From Planctomycetaceae bacterium (GTDB lineage: Bacteria; Planctomycetota; Planctomycetia; Planctomycetales; Planctomycetaceae): 34,969 nt of DNA. The translations under genes were made by a program, and so were the position numbers. This document shows, one piece after another, positions 6,994 to 15,340 of this stretch. The stretch lies in contig CANJQC010000051.1 of the NCBI GenBank assembly GCA_947476295.1, forward strand, positions 1 through 34,969. The letters are read 5' to 3'. The notes beneath the pieces were generated by a model. That model was not told the origin of the DNA, did no database searches, and was given only the letters and a program-made list of their open reading frames with translations. The stretch's first letter is position 1, and each line of letters starts with the position of its first letter.

Positions 6994-9405
6994 CTAAACT
7001 CGAAAACGGAATGTTTCGTTTAAGTATCGCCACATCCAGTACGCCGCTGTGCGGTTGGAAATGATAAAACGCCCATTCCCCCTCATCCCCGGCTTCAGCA
7101 TGTGTGCTTCCGGCCGACTGCTTCCGTCGGCGAAATGCAGTTCTGCGATCGCTCGATATGCCGTACTGGCCAGTTGTTCTTGCCCCTGCTGATTGGCTTT
7201 TGTGGCCAGCGGCCCATGAAAGCGGGTGGTCAGCGATTCTGGAGCCATCACTTCGCCTTTGGGGGAAATCAGGTCCACGCGAGTCAGAAAAGTGATATTC
7301 GCTAAGTGATCCAGCTTGATTTCCAGCGGCATCTCATCCTGCAGATCATCACGGTCACCTTGATCGATATACAACACCGCATTGAGCTTTTCTGACGGCG
7401 CAATGCTGGCAATTTCCTGTCCGGCTTCAATCAGGCATCCGGCATTCTCCGGATCCAGCGGCGTTCCCGTCCAGCGACCGAGTTTCATGGCATCGACCTC
7501 ATTGCGGGGCGGTTCGGGCACACGCTTGGCGGCAACAAGCATTCCGCCTGTTGTCGTGCGGACCACACGCTGGAGGTTGAGTCGCACGGTTTTCTGAATC
7601 TGTTGCTCCAGCTCCAAAGCTTCGGCGATTGCTACGCCTTCACCTGCGGGATCTTCGTTGATGTTGTACTGCCGAATTTCCTGAGTGCGGAAGACCCAGT
7701 TAGAAACGTGCTGCAATAATTCATCGTGCCGTCGCAGGTCGTCGGGGCTTTCGAGGATCACGATCACATCGCCTGCTGATACCGTTTCTCCGTTGCGGCG
7801 TATTCGCGTGTATTCGTCCGGGCTTGGAAGTCCTTTCAGGAGATCCAGTTTTGAAGGATCGATCATCAGTTTTCCCGGATTGCCCGGAGCCGTGCGTTCA
7901 GCCGCCTTTCTTCTCGCGCTCATCTGGAATTTCAGCAATTCTTTGTAATGTTCGCGGTATTCGTCGGGATCCAGAATTACGCCGTTGACCGGAGCGGGGA
8001 CCATCACCACATTCTGCGGTTCCAGAAAGCACGGGGCTTCGTGATACCAAGGAATTGGAGTGCTGAAGGCCGCGTAGACGACACCACCGAAGAGCAGCGA
8101 TGAGACGGCAATTTTTGTTTTGCTCATGGGTTCCATCCGAGGTGTGGCAATGATCTGATAGATGCTGCGAAACATACTGAAGATAATCCCGGCCATCGAG
8201 AATATCATGACCGAAATCCCAATGCTCTGCAGATCATATGGTTTGAGCACTGTGTACAGGAACATACTGATCGAAACCAGAATCACCCAGCGATACAGCC
8301 ACGCCGCGATCGCATACGTGACAAACCAAGCTCGACCGGTTTCCGGCATGAAGGGATCGGGCTTGGATTCAATTCCCAGGCAGTACCATGAAAACGCTTC
8401 GCGGAGCAATTTTTCCGACTTTTGACGGAGATTCGGAATCTCCAGAAAGTCACTCATCATATAATAACCGTCGAACCTCATCAGCGGATTCAGGTTGAAG
8501 ATGACGGTCGTAATTGTCGTGACAAAAAACGTGTTGAGTGCCAGATAGTGCAACATGCCGGATTCGGTCAGCCACCAGATATAAATGGCGACCCCCGACA
8601 GGATCACTTCGATATACATCCCGGCAGCACCAATGATAATCCGATGCCACTTATTTCGCATCATCCACGAATCTGTGACGTCACAATAAAGGCACGGACT
8701 GAACACCAGCAGCATGACACCCATCTCGTGGCATTCGCTGCCGTAATACACGCAACTGAGGCCGTGGCCAAATTCATGGATGATCTTTGCCATGCCCAGC
8801 GTGACCCACAGATACATCAGGTTGGGCCAGCCGAAGAAGCTCTGGAATTCCGGCAGTTTACCGCGAAAGACTTCCAGATTCGCGCCTAGAACCAGCCACG
8901 ATGATACGACAAAGATCATGCATAAGGTGGCACAGAACGGATGAAACATCCAGCTCACGAACGGAAGCATCGCTCGCAGCGTGCGTTCTGGATCCCAGCC
9001 CGGCAGTCGCAATGAGAGCAGACTCATCAATGTCTGCTTGATTTTCTCATTGCGTGACTTCTGCCGCTCACGGACAACAGCGGCACCTTGCCCTACGCGA
9101 TTGCTGACGACCAGTCCCTTGCGATGCAGGTCAGTGATCAGTTGCTGAATGTCGCTGAGCGTAATCTGCAGCGTCGGAAACTCGAACTTCAGATCATCTC
9201 GGACGGCTTCCAGACTGCGAACACCGTCCAGCAGTTGCAGAATCCGGTACTGCTCAATCTGCAATCTATGATACTTGAGCGCGACAGGATCTTTGATGAC
9301 CTGGTAACCAACGCCAAGATAGTCAATCTTGGCAACAACTAGGTCGGCGCGTTTTCGTAAAGGAATGGGTCGCTGGTTAGAGGCGACCATGTTTCCGGAA
9401 CTCAT
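6994..9405 (-). CDS. PqqD-like / M50 site-2 metalloprotease / HlyD fusion membrane protein
   Basis: An 803-residue three-part protein. Residues about 15-100 resemble a PqqD-type winged helix (a RiPP-recognition-like fold). Several membrane segments follow, including an M50 core with zinc motif H210-E-F-G-H214 and the second motif N306-P-x4-D312-G in NLNPLMRFDGYY. The C-terminal third (about 455-800) is HlyD-like, with split lipoyl strands (VMVPAPVNGVILDPDEY; VSAGDVIVILESP; ETFRFRV at the end). Related proteins are labelled putative peptide zinc metalloproteases. Active-site residues are intact. The ATG at 9405 overlaps the stop of the upstream HlyD gene (ATGA), so translation is coupled and the two probably form one inner-membrane complex. 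No ABC transporter is present nearby. The substrate is unknown; processing or export of a peptide or protein is an inference. Confidence 0.85.
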   Translation of the reverse strand: MSSGNMVASNQRPIPLRKRADLVVAKIDYLGVGYQVIKDPVALKYHRLQIEQYRILQLLDGVRSLEAVRDDLKFEFPTLQITLSDIQQLITDLHRKGLVVSNRVGQGAAVVRERQKSRNEKIKQTLMSLLSLRLPGWDPERTLRAMLPFVSWMFHPFCATLCMIFVVSSWLVLGANLEVFRGKLPEFQSFFGWPNLMYLWVTLGMAKIIHEFGHGLSCVYYGSECHEMGVMLLVFSPCLYCDVTDSWMMRNKWHRIIIGAAGMYIEVILSGVAIYIWWLTESGMLHYLALNTFFVTTITTVIFNLNPLMRFDGYYMMSDFLEIPNLRQKSEKLLREAFSWYCLGIESKPDPFMPETGRAWFVTYAIAAWLYRWVILVSISMFLYTVLKPYDLQSIGISVMIFSMAGIIFSMFRSIYQIIATPRMEPMSKTKIAVSSLLFGGVVYAAFSTPIPWYHEAPCFLEPQNVVMVPAPVNGVILDPDEYREHYKELLKFQMSARRKAAERTAPGNPGKLMIDPSKLDLLKGLPSPDEYTRIRRNGETVSAGDVIVILESPDDLRRHDELLQHVSNWVFRTQEIRQYNINEDPAGEGVAIAEALELEQQIQKTVRLNLQRVVRTTTGGMLVAAKRVPEPPRNEVDAMKLGRWTGTPLDPENAGCLIEAGQEIASIAPSEKLNAVLYIDQGDRDDLQDEMPLEIKLDHLANITFLTRVDLISPKGEVMAPESLTTRFHGPLATKANQQGQEQLASTAYRAIAELHFADGSSRPEAHMLKPGMRGNGRFIISNRTAAYWMWRYLNETFRFRV

Positions 9406-10409
9406 TCTTCGCGCTTCTTTGGAATGATTACGGCTTCGATAGGCAAGCCCTGCTGCAACAGATAGCGTCCGTATTTGTCCTGGCGATTTGGGACATCGAC
9501 ATGAACACTAAGATAAACCGTATTGGATTTTTTTTCGAGCGTTGGGTCAATAAATCGAATCGTGCCGGTGAAGATTCCATCCTGCTCCGGTGCCGAGATC
9601 AGCGACTCCGGGGCATATGGCCCACCACGCCGGAACAGATCGTCGCCATTATCATCGTTTGAAGCTGGTTCATCCGATTTAAGAGTCGAACTTTCCGCTC
9701 GAATCGACTTGCCTGTGGTATCGATCCGGAGTTCGACTGGATCACCCACGAAGACTTCGCTGCGACGCTTGTAGTCGATCTTGAGGACTGCTCGAAGTTC
9801 GGACATGTCGGTCACGGTGAGGACGGGGTCGCCGGGGCGGACACTTTGTCCCGGCCAGCGATGAACCTTCGTGACCAATCCATTGAATGGAGCATAAACC
9901 TGATACTGAGCCAATTGAGCCGTTTTGGTCGCAAGCGTCAGACCAAGGACTTCTTTGTCCTCGATAGATTTCTCACGTGACGCCTTCGACTTTTCGACTT
10001 CAAGCTCCGTCTGACGCATTTCGTTATCGCTGAATACCTTGCGCTTCGCGTTCGCTTCCTTTCGAATCTTCAGATCGACCTCTGCCTTGGCAAGGGCGAC
10101 CACGGTAAACTCAATTTCCACGACCGAATCTGCCTTTTTTTGAGCCTCAGCCACTTCCCTACGAATCAGTTCGTCTTCGACTTCAATCATCAGGTCGCCC
10201 TGCTTCACGTACTGCCCCTCTTCGCTGGGATTCACGCTCCTGAGCTTTCCGGTGACCTCCGTAGAAATCGGCACCTGGCGAATCAGTTCCATCCTCGCTT
10301 CTTCCGCCTTGATCCGTTGCGGGCTTTGCGCGACTGCTGGATTCATGAACAACACGGCCAGCAAAACACTTACTAAAAATGTCCGAATTCCCAGAAAAAA
10401 ATGGCACAT
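9402..10409 (-). CDS. HlyD/RND-type periplasmic adaptor protein
   Basis: The 335-residue product has a signal peptide (FLVSVLLAVLFMNPAVA, cleavage about residue 27). A first lipoyl half follows (GKLRSVNPSEEGQYVKQGD), then a long alpha-helical hairpin rich in Lys and Glu (about 85-165), and the second lipoyl half (YAPFNGLVTKVHRWPGQSV). The beta-barrel and membrane-proximal parts come next, interrupted by an acidic, low-complexity insert (PASNDDNGDDLF). Such adaptors bridge an inner-membrane component to the outer envelope. Here the obvious partner is the coupled M50/HlyD fusion, which shares a 4-bp ATGA overlap. The ATG at 10409 is supported by CAGGAT about 8 nt upstream. No TolC-like or RND pump gene lies in the window. 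Confidence 0.85.
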   Translation of the reverse strand: MCHFFLGIRTFLVSVLLAVLFMNPAVAQSPQRIKAEEARMELIRQVPISTEVTGKLRSVNPSEEGQYVKQGDLMIEVEDELIRREVAEAQKKADSVVEIEFTVVALAKAEVDLKIRKEANAKRKVFSDNEMRQTELEVEKSKASREKSIEDKEVLGLTLATKTAQLAQYQVYAPFNGLVTKVHRWPGQSVRPGDPVLTVTDMSELRAVLKIDYKRRSEVFVGDPVELRIDTTGKSIRAESSTLKSDEPASNDDNGDDLFRRGGPYAPESLISAPEQDGIFTGTIRFIDPTLEKKSNTVYLSVHVDVPNRQDKYGRYLLQQGLPIEAVIIPKKREE

Positions 10410-10560
10410 AACACGATCCTGAACGCGAACGGGACTGGCGACCGAATGCCGCCCACCGAGAGACTATGACGATTTTCCACCCGGATATCTAATGCAATCC
10501 GCGCTTTTGCTCAATCCCGGTGAATGTCCATCCTGTTATCGATTGATCCAGCGGGCGGCT

Positions 10561-11928
10561 CTATTTTGAGCCGCCCGGTGATTCGCTGCCGACTGGACCG
10601 GTTGCGGTCGGTCCAGTCGGTGGCACGACGACGGGCTGCAGTATGAAACCGTCGTCGGAGCGTTTAGTTCGTTCATTCGTCGAGCCAGCACTCCGTGCGA
10701 GCTTCGGACTGCCGGGCTTCGCAGGAGTGCTCGGCGTCGTCATCAACATTAGGTTTCCCGGTGTGGAACTGGAAACAGTTCGGACAGGAGGCTGACTTTT
10801 CCCAGTTGTCGATGCGTTTCCGGCAGATGATGGCGGGGCGGGATTTCCGGCAGCGAGTGATGTGGAATCTACCGGTACAACAGCAGCCGCGCCTTCTTTC
10901 GGCGGATCAAGAAACAACAACTGAGGCGACAGTATCATACTGCGATCCGCCGCAGGCATCGTTGAACCCCCAAATTTCCCACCGCGATTCACGTTTCGAG
11001 GTTTCCTCGCGACTTCCACCAACTCGCCTTTTCGCTGCGGCAGGACGCCTTCCATTTGTTGAGCGACCTGAACGACCCATTCAGGTTCGTCCAGCACGGC
11101 GCGGCACATCATGCTCCCATACAGCGAAATCTCAAACAGATTGCGATCCATCAAAGAATAGAGGACCGGCGTCAGCACTTTGGCAATCGCCGACACGCCG
11201 CTGGACGGAAACCGCACGAACACGTCAGCTTCCTGCGTGACCACGTGAGTGCCTTCCGCATTCGGCGTGTAAACCGCGCGAAACCAGATTAGCGCGGACG
11301 CTTGCATCGGACGCGGCAGCAGTGGATTGTGGTAACTGCCCTGGCAGACGAACACCATCTGGTTATCGTCCTGATAAAGAATGTCGGCGATGCCTTCCGA
11401 ACCATCAATTGCCAGCGCTTCGTACTCATTTTGGGCTGTCTGCCACATCTCAAATCGCGAGATCCCCATGACGCGCCAAGTACTAACGGCGACATCGGGA
11501 TGACTGAGCAGATAGCGAAACATCGGTTCGTCGATCGTGTACTCCAGCGACGGCAGACGCCGGAAGTGACTGCGTTCATTGATGATCAACTGTGCCCGCT
11601 GGCGATTCTCCTGCGTCATGCCTTTGAGCGGCATGGTCGATCGCGCCTGATCTTCCGCTCCGGCTGAAGACTCACCGTCCGCGAGAATCCGAATTCCGGC
11701 TTTTTCTGCAAGGTCCTTCAACTGGTCGGCGGAGCAGCTTGAGGATCCGCCTACGCATACGACCGCCGCAATCCCCAGAACTACAATTCCCGACAGCTTG
11801 AAGTGGTCGGCACATGCAGAACCAGCAAAAACCACGCGACAGGACGTCAACAGTACATGTGCGCTGCCATTAGTGAATGAAACAATTTGTCGTTCAAGCG
11901 GCGCAGTGCCGCGTGTCCGGAATTGCAT
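10561..11928 (-). CDS. Secreted or membrane-anchored protein of unknown function
   Basis: The start is placed at ATG 11928, behind an AGGGGGG tract only 3 nt away; a start at 11967 gives a longer and less plausible N-terminus. Residues 46-64 (KLSGIVVLGIAAVVCVGG) are hydrophobic and end in a Cys/Ser-rich stretch, so this is an anchor or signal segment. The core, about 95-320, is globular; notable strings are RQRAQLIINERSHFRRLP, EPMFRYLLSHPDV, LIWFRAVYTP and FVRFPSSGVSAIAKVLTP. The last ~120 residues are a Pro/Ser/Thr-rich disordered tail. I do not recognise a characterised family; the core could be a START- or SRPBCC-like lipid-binding fold, but that is a guess. It lies 151 bp upstream of the HlyD gene on the same strand and may belong to the same cluster. 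Confidence 0.65.
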   Translation of the reverse strand: MQFRTRGTAPLERQIVSFTNGSAHVLLTSCRVVFAGSACADHFKLSGIVVLGIAAVVCVGGSSSCSADQLKDLAEKAGIRILADGESSAGAEDQARSTMPLKGMTQENRQRAQLIINERSHFRRLPSLEYTIDEPMFRYLLSHPDVAVSTWRVMGISRFEMWQTAQNEYEALAIDGSEGIADILYQDDNQMVFVCQGSYHNPLLPRPMQASALIWFRAVYTPNAEGTHVVTQEADVFVRFPSSGVSAIAKVLTPVLYSLMDRNLFEISLYGSMMCRAVLDEPEWVVQVAQQMEGVLPQRKGELVEVARKPRNVNRGGKFGGSTMPAADRSMILSPQLLFLDPPKEGAAAVVPVDSTSLAAGNPAPPSSAGNASTTGKSQPPVRTVSSSTPGNLMLMTTPSTPAKPGSPKLARSAGSTNERTKRSDDGFILQPVVVPPTGPTATGPVGSESPGGSK

Positions 11929-11968
11929 GATCCCCCCTATCACTCTAACGCTGCATTCCGGACGCAAA

Positions 11969-12017
11969 GCGAACTCCGGCCCCCCTGCAAGCAGAATCTG
12001 CTGCGGACGGAGTTCGC
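11969..12017. repeat. Nested inverted repeat (10-bp perfect outer stem)
   Basis: The outer arms GCGAACTCCG and CGGAGTTCGC are perfectly complementary, with an inner GCAG/CTGC stem. On the minus strand the 3' arm lies 41 nt upstream of the ATG at 11928. It could be an mRNA leader hairpin or a mobile-repeat remnant. Confidence 0.55.
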
Positions 12018-12039
12018 CTGAATCGAAGACATGCAGTTT

Positions 12040-12083
12040 TGTGCGACGCTGTGACCGGCCCCCCGGAAGTCAGACGTCGCACA
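12040..12083. repeat. Hairpin with 9-bp perfect stem, related to the 19915 repeat
   Basis: TGTGCGACG (12040-12048) pairs with CGTCGCACA (12075-12083). The 12-mer GTGCGACGCTGT at 12041-12052 recurs exactly at 19915-19926 inside the MITE-like element, and GGAAGT follows in both. This suggests a shared repeat family. Confidence 0.55.
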
Positions 12084-12237
12084 AATCCCCCTGACCGGAA
12101 TCATCGGAATCGTCGAGTGTTCTCGTTGAGGCCAATTGTTAAGTAAGACCGGTTGCAACGATTTTCCATCAATCCGACGGACATCTGTGTGACTCACCCA
12201 GGCCGGCGGAATTCCGATCAGTAGATTTCGCCGAAAG

Positions 12238-12453
12238 TCATCGGCAGTTGTTTCGAGCACACTGCCCGTTCATGCACCACCGTGTCACATCCATTTTTTC
12301 ACAGTAGACATGATCCAGTCCGCGATGAAAATCATTAGCATCGGTCAGATCATCCAGATGATCCATGATCGCGTCGGTACAACGAAAGCAGTGGCAGCCT
12401 GACAACGCAGAAACGCTGGCGCAGGCCAGCACAAGGTAGGCGAAGGCGCGCAT
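12238..12453 (-). CDS. Small Cys-rich lipoprotein
   Basis: A 71-residue product. The ATG at 12453 is supported by AAGGA 5 nt upstream (12459-12463 on the plus strand); the longer 12477 start is not needed. Residues 1-19 are a lipoprotein signal with lipobox L17-S-G-C20, so the mature protein would begin at a lipidated Cys. The short mature part is rich in Cys and His: C20-H-C22-x2-C25, then C51, C60, C65 and C70, with an acidic helix (DHLDDLTDAND) between. The Cys pattern suggests disulfides or metal binding. I know no named family. It is the first minus-strand gene before the unknown secreted protein and the HlyD/M50 pair, so it may be part of that envelope cluster. Confidence 0.7.
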   Translation of the reverse strand: MRAFAYLVLACASVSALSGCHCFRCTDAIMDHLDDLTDANDFHRGLDHVYCEKMDVTRWCMNGQCARNNCR

Positions 12454-12458
12454 GAGAT

Positions 12459-12463
12459 TCCTT
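12459..12463 (-). promoter_or_regulatory. Shine-Dalgarno AAGGA that sets the lipoprotein start
   Basis: The complement of 12459-12463 reads AAGGA, 5 nt before the ATG at 12453. It favours this start over the one 24 nt further upstream. Confidence 0.6.
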
Positions 12464-12477
12464 TCCCGGCAACTCAC

Positions 12478-12996
12478 TCAATTTGAAGGACTGTCAATTG
12501 TTAAAGTATCAGTGCGTGGCCAGCAGTAACCACCGGCCATGGAGTATTGCCTGAACTTCAGCGATGCAAATGTGGCGTACGCTCCAACGTGCTACAAATG
12601 TCCAACGGCAAGCTGGAAGCTTACCCCACTCCAGGCAAATCGAATTTCCCTCGCTCAGTCCTGCAGTCTGGACCGACTCTGGCGGCAAGTCCTGTTCTTC
12701 CGGCAGCTCACTGCCGTCAGAGCCCGAACGTTCGAAACGTTTTCACTGTTGAACAACTCCGCTACGACCCGTCCCCCATGTCATACCATCGGCAAACTTC
12801 ACCGCGATTGGTGATTTTGCGGAAATGAACTGAAGCTGCAATCCCCGTGGCTCGACTTTCCGGGCATCGCAGTCCGAACAACAAAATCGCACCGTGTTGA
12901 AAAAGTGTCATGACCTGGTGACAATATGCCCGCAGTGAAGTAACAGTTCGTCAGCATTGGCCGTCGTGGCACCATCGATTTACCTTCAGCACTGAG
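12478..12996. other. Divergent intergenic region with one imperfect hairpin
   Basis: Short overlapping plus-strand ORFs at 12539-12828 have no recognisable content and no convincing ribosome binding site. A stem pairs CTCTGGCGGCA (12677-12687) with TGCCGTCAGAG (12712-12722), 10 of 11 bases, and an alternative inner stem CGGCAG-CTCA-CTGCCG lies at 12701-12716. Promoters for the minus-strand lipoprotein and the plus-strand cytochrome must lie here, but I could not place them. Confidence 0.45.
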
Positions 12997-13710
12997 ATGA
13001 AAATGCGAAAGTCGTTGACCGTGGTTTTTCTGAGTCTGCCGGTCTTGTGTTTTCTTAGTTCGCAACTGCTGTGGCCTGAAACCGCAGCCCAGGAAAAGTC
13101 AACGGTCAAGCAGACAGTTGCCGCAAAGGCGACTGTGCCTAGTGCGGCCGCTCCCGAGGGTATGGCTCTTCCCGAATACAACGATCAGGGAGCGCTCCTG
13201 CGTCCGGTGGGATTTGAACGCTGGATGGTTGTGGGAACATCCATCGGTTTGAACTATTCGGATGGAAAAGTGAAAAATCCTGACGATCCTGGGCAGTTCC
13301 ACAACGTCTACATGCAACCGCAGGCTTTCGACAACTATGTCCGGACCGGCGAATTCCCTGAGCAGACCGTCTTCGTTGTCACCAATAATCCGTCTACATC
13401 TACAAAAGGGAAGGACAGTCTCAATCGCACCGGATTTTTTGCTGCACCTTCGACGGGTCTGGAAGTTGCAGTCCGGGACACAAAACGATTCCCTGACGGC
13501 TGGGCGTATTTTATGTATCACGATACCGAGCACAAACCGGCAGACGATACACCATCAGCGAAAATGCGTCCGGTGGAAACGGCCTATCCCAGAGCGGCCT
13601 GTTACGATTGCCATGCTGAACACGGAGCAGTCGATAACGTGTTCACGCAGTTCTATTCCGTACTTTCAAATGCCCGTGAACAGCACGTCGCTGAACACCG
13701 GCTTGAGTGA
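12997..13710 (+). CDS. Cytochrome P460 family c-type haem protein
   Basis: A 237-residue secreted protein. Residues 1-31 form a signal peptide (hydrophobic core VVFLSLPVLCFLSSQLLW, then AQA-like cleavage near TAAQ). The mature part has an Ala-rich linker and the P460 fold: RWMVVGTSIGLNYSDG, then HNVYMQPQAFDNYVRTGEFPE, FPDGWAYFMY, and the haem site C202-Y-D-C205-H206 followed by AEHGAVDNVFTQFY. The order and the late CxxCH are typical of cytochrome P460, which oxidises hydroxylamine or handles NO-type nitrogen compounds in ammonia oxidisers; in other bacteria the substrate is mostly unknown. The Lys-haem crosslink cannot be confirmed by eye. An in-frame ATG also exists at 13003. The 3' end overlaps the antisense transposase remnant by 58 bp. 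Confidence 0.8.
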   Translation: MKMRKSLTVVFLSLPVLCFLSSQLLWPETAAQEKSTVKQTVAAKATVPSAAAPEGMALPEYNDQGALLRPVGFERWMVVGTSIGLNYSDGKVKNPDDPGQFHNVYMQPQAFDNYVRTGEFPEQTVFVVTNNPSTSTKGKDSLNRTGFFAAPSTGLEVAVRDTKRFPDGWAYFMYHDTEHKPADDTPSAKMRPVETAYPRAACYDCHAEHGAVDNVFTQFYSVLSNAREQHVAEHRLE

Positions 13711-14054
13711 CATTCCGTTTGGATGCCATCACTATGGTGCTCTTCAACGACTGGCAGTAATTCGCGATCCAGCGATGCCGCAACCAATCCTATGACGCCC
13801 GTTCGAGGTCCGTCCGTCACCCGAAGTAACTCGGTCGGCGCTGTGCGATCCCAAACCCATTGAGCCACTGTTTCAAGAAACAGAACCGTCGTGATCGCAG
13901 TGTTAACCCACGCTTCCACGGCGTCGAGTTTCTGAAAGCGGTACTGCAAAAAAACCAGCGTCGATTTCAGTTCCTTGAAAAACAGTTCGATCTGCCAGCG
14001 AAGCGAATAGAGTTCTATCACTTCGCTCAAGCTCATATTGGTGGCATTGGTCAT
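13653..14054 (-). pseudogene. IS4-family transposase, C-terminal fragment
   Basis: The translation contains the IS4 YREK signature Y-x2-R-x3-E-x6-K: Y16, R19, E23 and K30 in ELYSLRWQIELFFKELKS (Tyr codon at 14009-14007). It is followed by FQKLDAVEAWVNTAI, a helical stretch seen after the catalytic Glu in these enzymes. The two DDE aspartates and the N-terminus are missing; a TGA sits immediately upstream of the ATG at 14054. The C-terminus runs antisense into the end of the cytochrome P460 gene and is probably out of its native context there. No terminal inverted repeats or target duplications are visible. It is a decayed insertion-sequence remnant with no expected activity. Confidence 0.75.
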
Positions 14055-14293
14055 TCAAGACCATGGTCCTGGCAAATTTCGCCAAACCTGATTTCCCAAT
14101 GAACGACTTGAGTGCCGGAGCTGAATCAGAAACAATAACGATCGCGAATCCTTCCGCTGGCTGGTGATATTCAACAGATCCGATTATCGAAGTGGACTCG
14201 CGAATTTTCTGCAACACCAGTGGGACACATTGGCTGGATCTCGGACATGAATGTCCAGGGTCCATAACCGCAGGGGCATCGACCGCCGTTGGT
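14055..14293. other. Remnant region between transposase fragment and bioB
   Basis: A minus-strand frame is open here (part of a 14355-13903 ORF) and reads QKIRESTSIIGSVEYH and SDSAPALKSFIGKSGLAKF. It looks somewhat protein-like but matches no family I recognise and has no clear start. It also contains a solo copy of the palindromic end repeat at 14240-14259. It is probably debris of earlier insertions. Confidence 0.35.
14240..14259. repeat. Solo copy of the palindromic repeat end (CTCGGACATGAATGTCCAGG)
   Basis: These 20 bases are identical to 19987-20006, the right end of the MITE-like element. The core GGACATGAATGTCC is palindromic apart from the centre. The sequence around it does not match the rest of the element. 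Confidence 0.65.
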
Positions 14294-15340
14294 CTACGAC
14301 GCCTTCCAGAGATCCAGCAGCTTTGACGATTCGTAGTCGCCAGCGGTGATTTCAAATCCCAGATCGGCGATCATCCGGAAATCTTCTTCGGCCTTTTGGC
14401 CGGGTGTAGTCAGGTAGTCGCTCACGAACATTGAGTTTGCCGGATACAGCCCCATTGCCTGCATTGAACGCAGATTCACTTCACGACCGCCAGCGATTCG
14501 CAGTTCGGCTTTTGGATTTGTCAGGCGGAACATCGCGAGCACTTTCAGGCAGAACCTCGGGTCCAGTTCGTGGACGGATTGCAGGGGCGTGCCGTCGATG
14601 GAATTGAGGAAGTTGATCGGAATCGATTCGACGCTCAGTTCAGCCAGCTTCATGGCGACGTCCACAACGTCGTCATGAGCTTCGCCCATGCCGACGATCA
14701 TTCCGGCACACAATTCTAGGCCAGCGCTGCGGCAGACGTCCAGCGTTTCTAGGCGATCCTTGAATGTATGTGTCGTACAGATTTCATCGTGGAAGCGTTC
14801 ACTGGTATTCAGATTGTGGTTGACGCGATCGACGCCCGCTTCCTTCAGCTTCACTGCCTGTTCTGGTTTTAGTAATCCAAGGCAGCAGCAGATGTGCAAG
14901 CCATACTGATCCTTGATCTGACGCACCACTCCGGCGACATGATCCACTTCGCGATCTGTCGGGCCGCGACCGCTGGCGACAATACAATATGTGCGTGACT
15001 TGCTTTCGGCAGCCTTGCGAGCTCCGTCAAGCAACCGCTCCGCATTCAGCATCGCGTACTTTTCGATCGGTGCTTCGGAGATTTTAGATTGTGAACAGTA
15101 AGTACAGTCTTCCGGACAAAGGCCGCTCTTCGCATTCTTCAGGTAATACAGTTGGACCGTCTTGCCGAAGTACATCCGCCGAACGCGATACGCTGCATCC
15201 AGAACGGCCAACAGGTCATCATCGTGGGCTCGTAAAACTCGCAACGCATCCTCACGCATCAACGTTCGGCCGTTTAACACGGCATCAGCCATCTCGTGCC
15301 AAGACAATTGAGCAGTTTCACAGATGGAAGATGCGGACAT
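14294..15340 (-). CDS. bioB: Biotin synthase
   Basis: A radical-SAM enzyme that inserts sulfur into dethiobiotin in the last step of biotin synthesis; it acts in the cytoplasm. With ATG 15340 (MSASSICETA) the product has 348 residues, normal for BioB; a start at 15427 adds 29 poor residues. The [4Fe-4S]-SAM motif is C75-PED-C79-TY-C82. Other family blocks are present: KNAKSGLCPEDC, SGRGPTDREVDHV, GLLKPEQ, NHNLNTSERF, GMIVGMGE, INFLNSIDGTPL and AGGREVNLRSMQ, whose Arg is the auxiliary [2Fe-2S] ligand. All expected catalytic residues appear intact. No other biotin genes are adjacent, so it is a solitary copy. The 3' neighbour is insertion-sequence debris. Confidence 0.95.
   Translation of the reverse strand: MSASSICETAQLSWHEMADAVLNGRTLMREDALRVLRAHDDDLLAVLDAAYRVRRMYFGKTVQLYYLKNAKSGLCPEDCTYCSQSKISEAPIEKYAMLNAERLLDGARKAAESKSRTYCIVASGRGPTDREVDHVAGVVRQIKDQYGLHICCCLGLLKPEQAVKLKEAGVDRVNHNLNTSERFHDEICTTHTFKDRLETLDVCRSAGLELCAGMIVGMGEAHDDVVDVAMKLAELSVESIPINFLNSIDGTPLQSVHELDPRFCLKVLAMFRLTNPKAELRIAGGREVNLRSMQAMGLYPANSMFVSDYLTTPGQKAEEDFRMIADLGFEITAGDYESSKLLDLWKAS

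Larger units (their letters stand above)
11929..12237. other. Hairpin-rich intergenic leader between the lipoprotein and the unknown secreted protein
   Basis: This 309-bp gap has no ORF of quality. It holds a perfect 10-bp inverted repeat, GCGAACTCCG (11969-11978) with CGGAGTTCGC (12008-12017), enclosing a second small stem GCAG-AAT-CTGC (11991-12001). A separate 9-bp perfect stem lies at 12040-12083. A palindrome CGGAATTCCG is at 12207-12216. Several C5-C6 tracts (G on the coding strand) are present. The region would be transcribed as the 5' leader of the minus-strand gene that starts at 11928. Confidence 0.5.
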
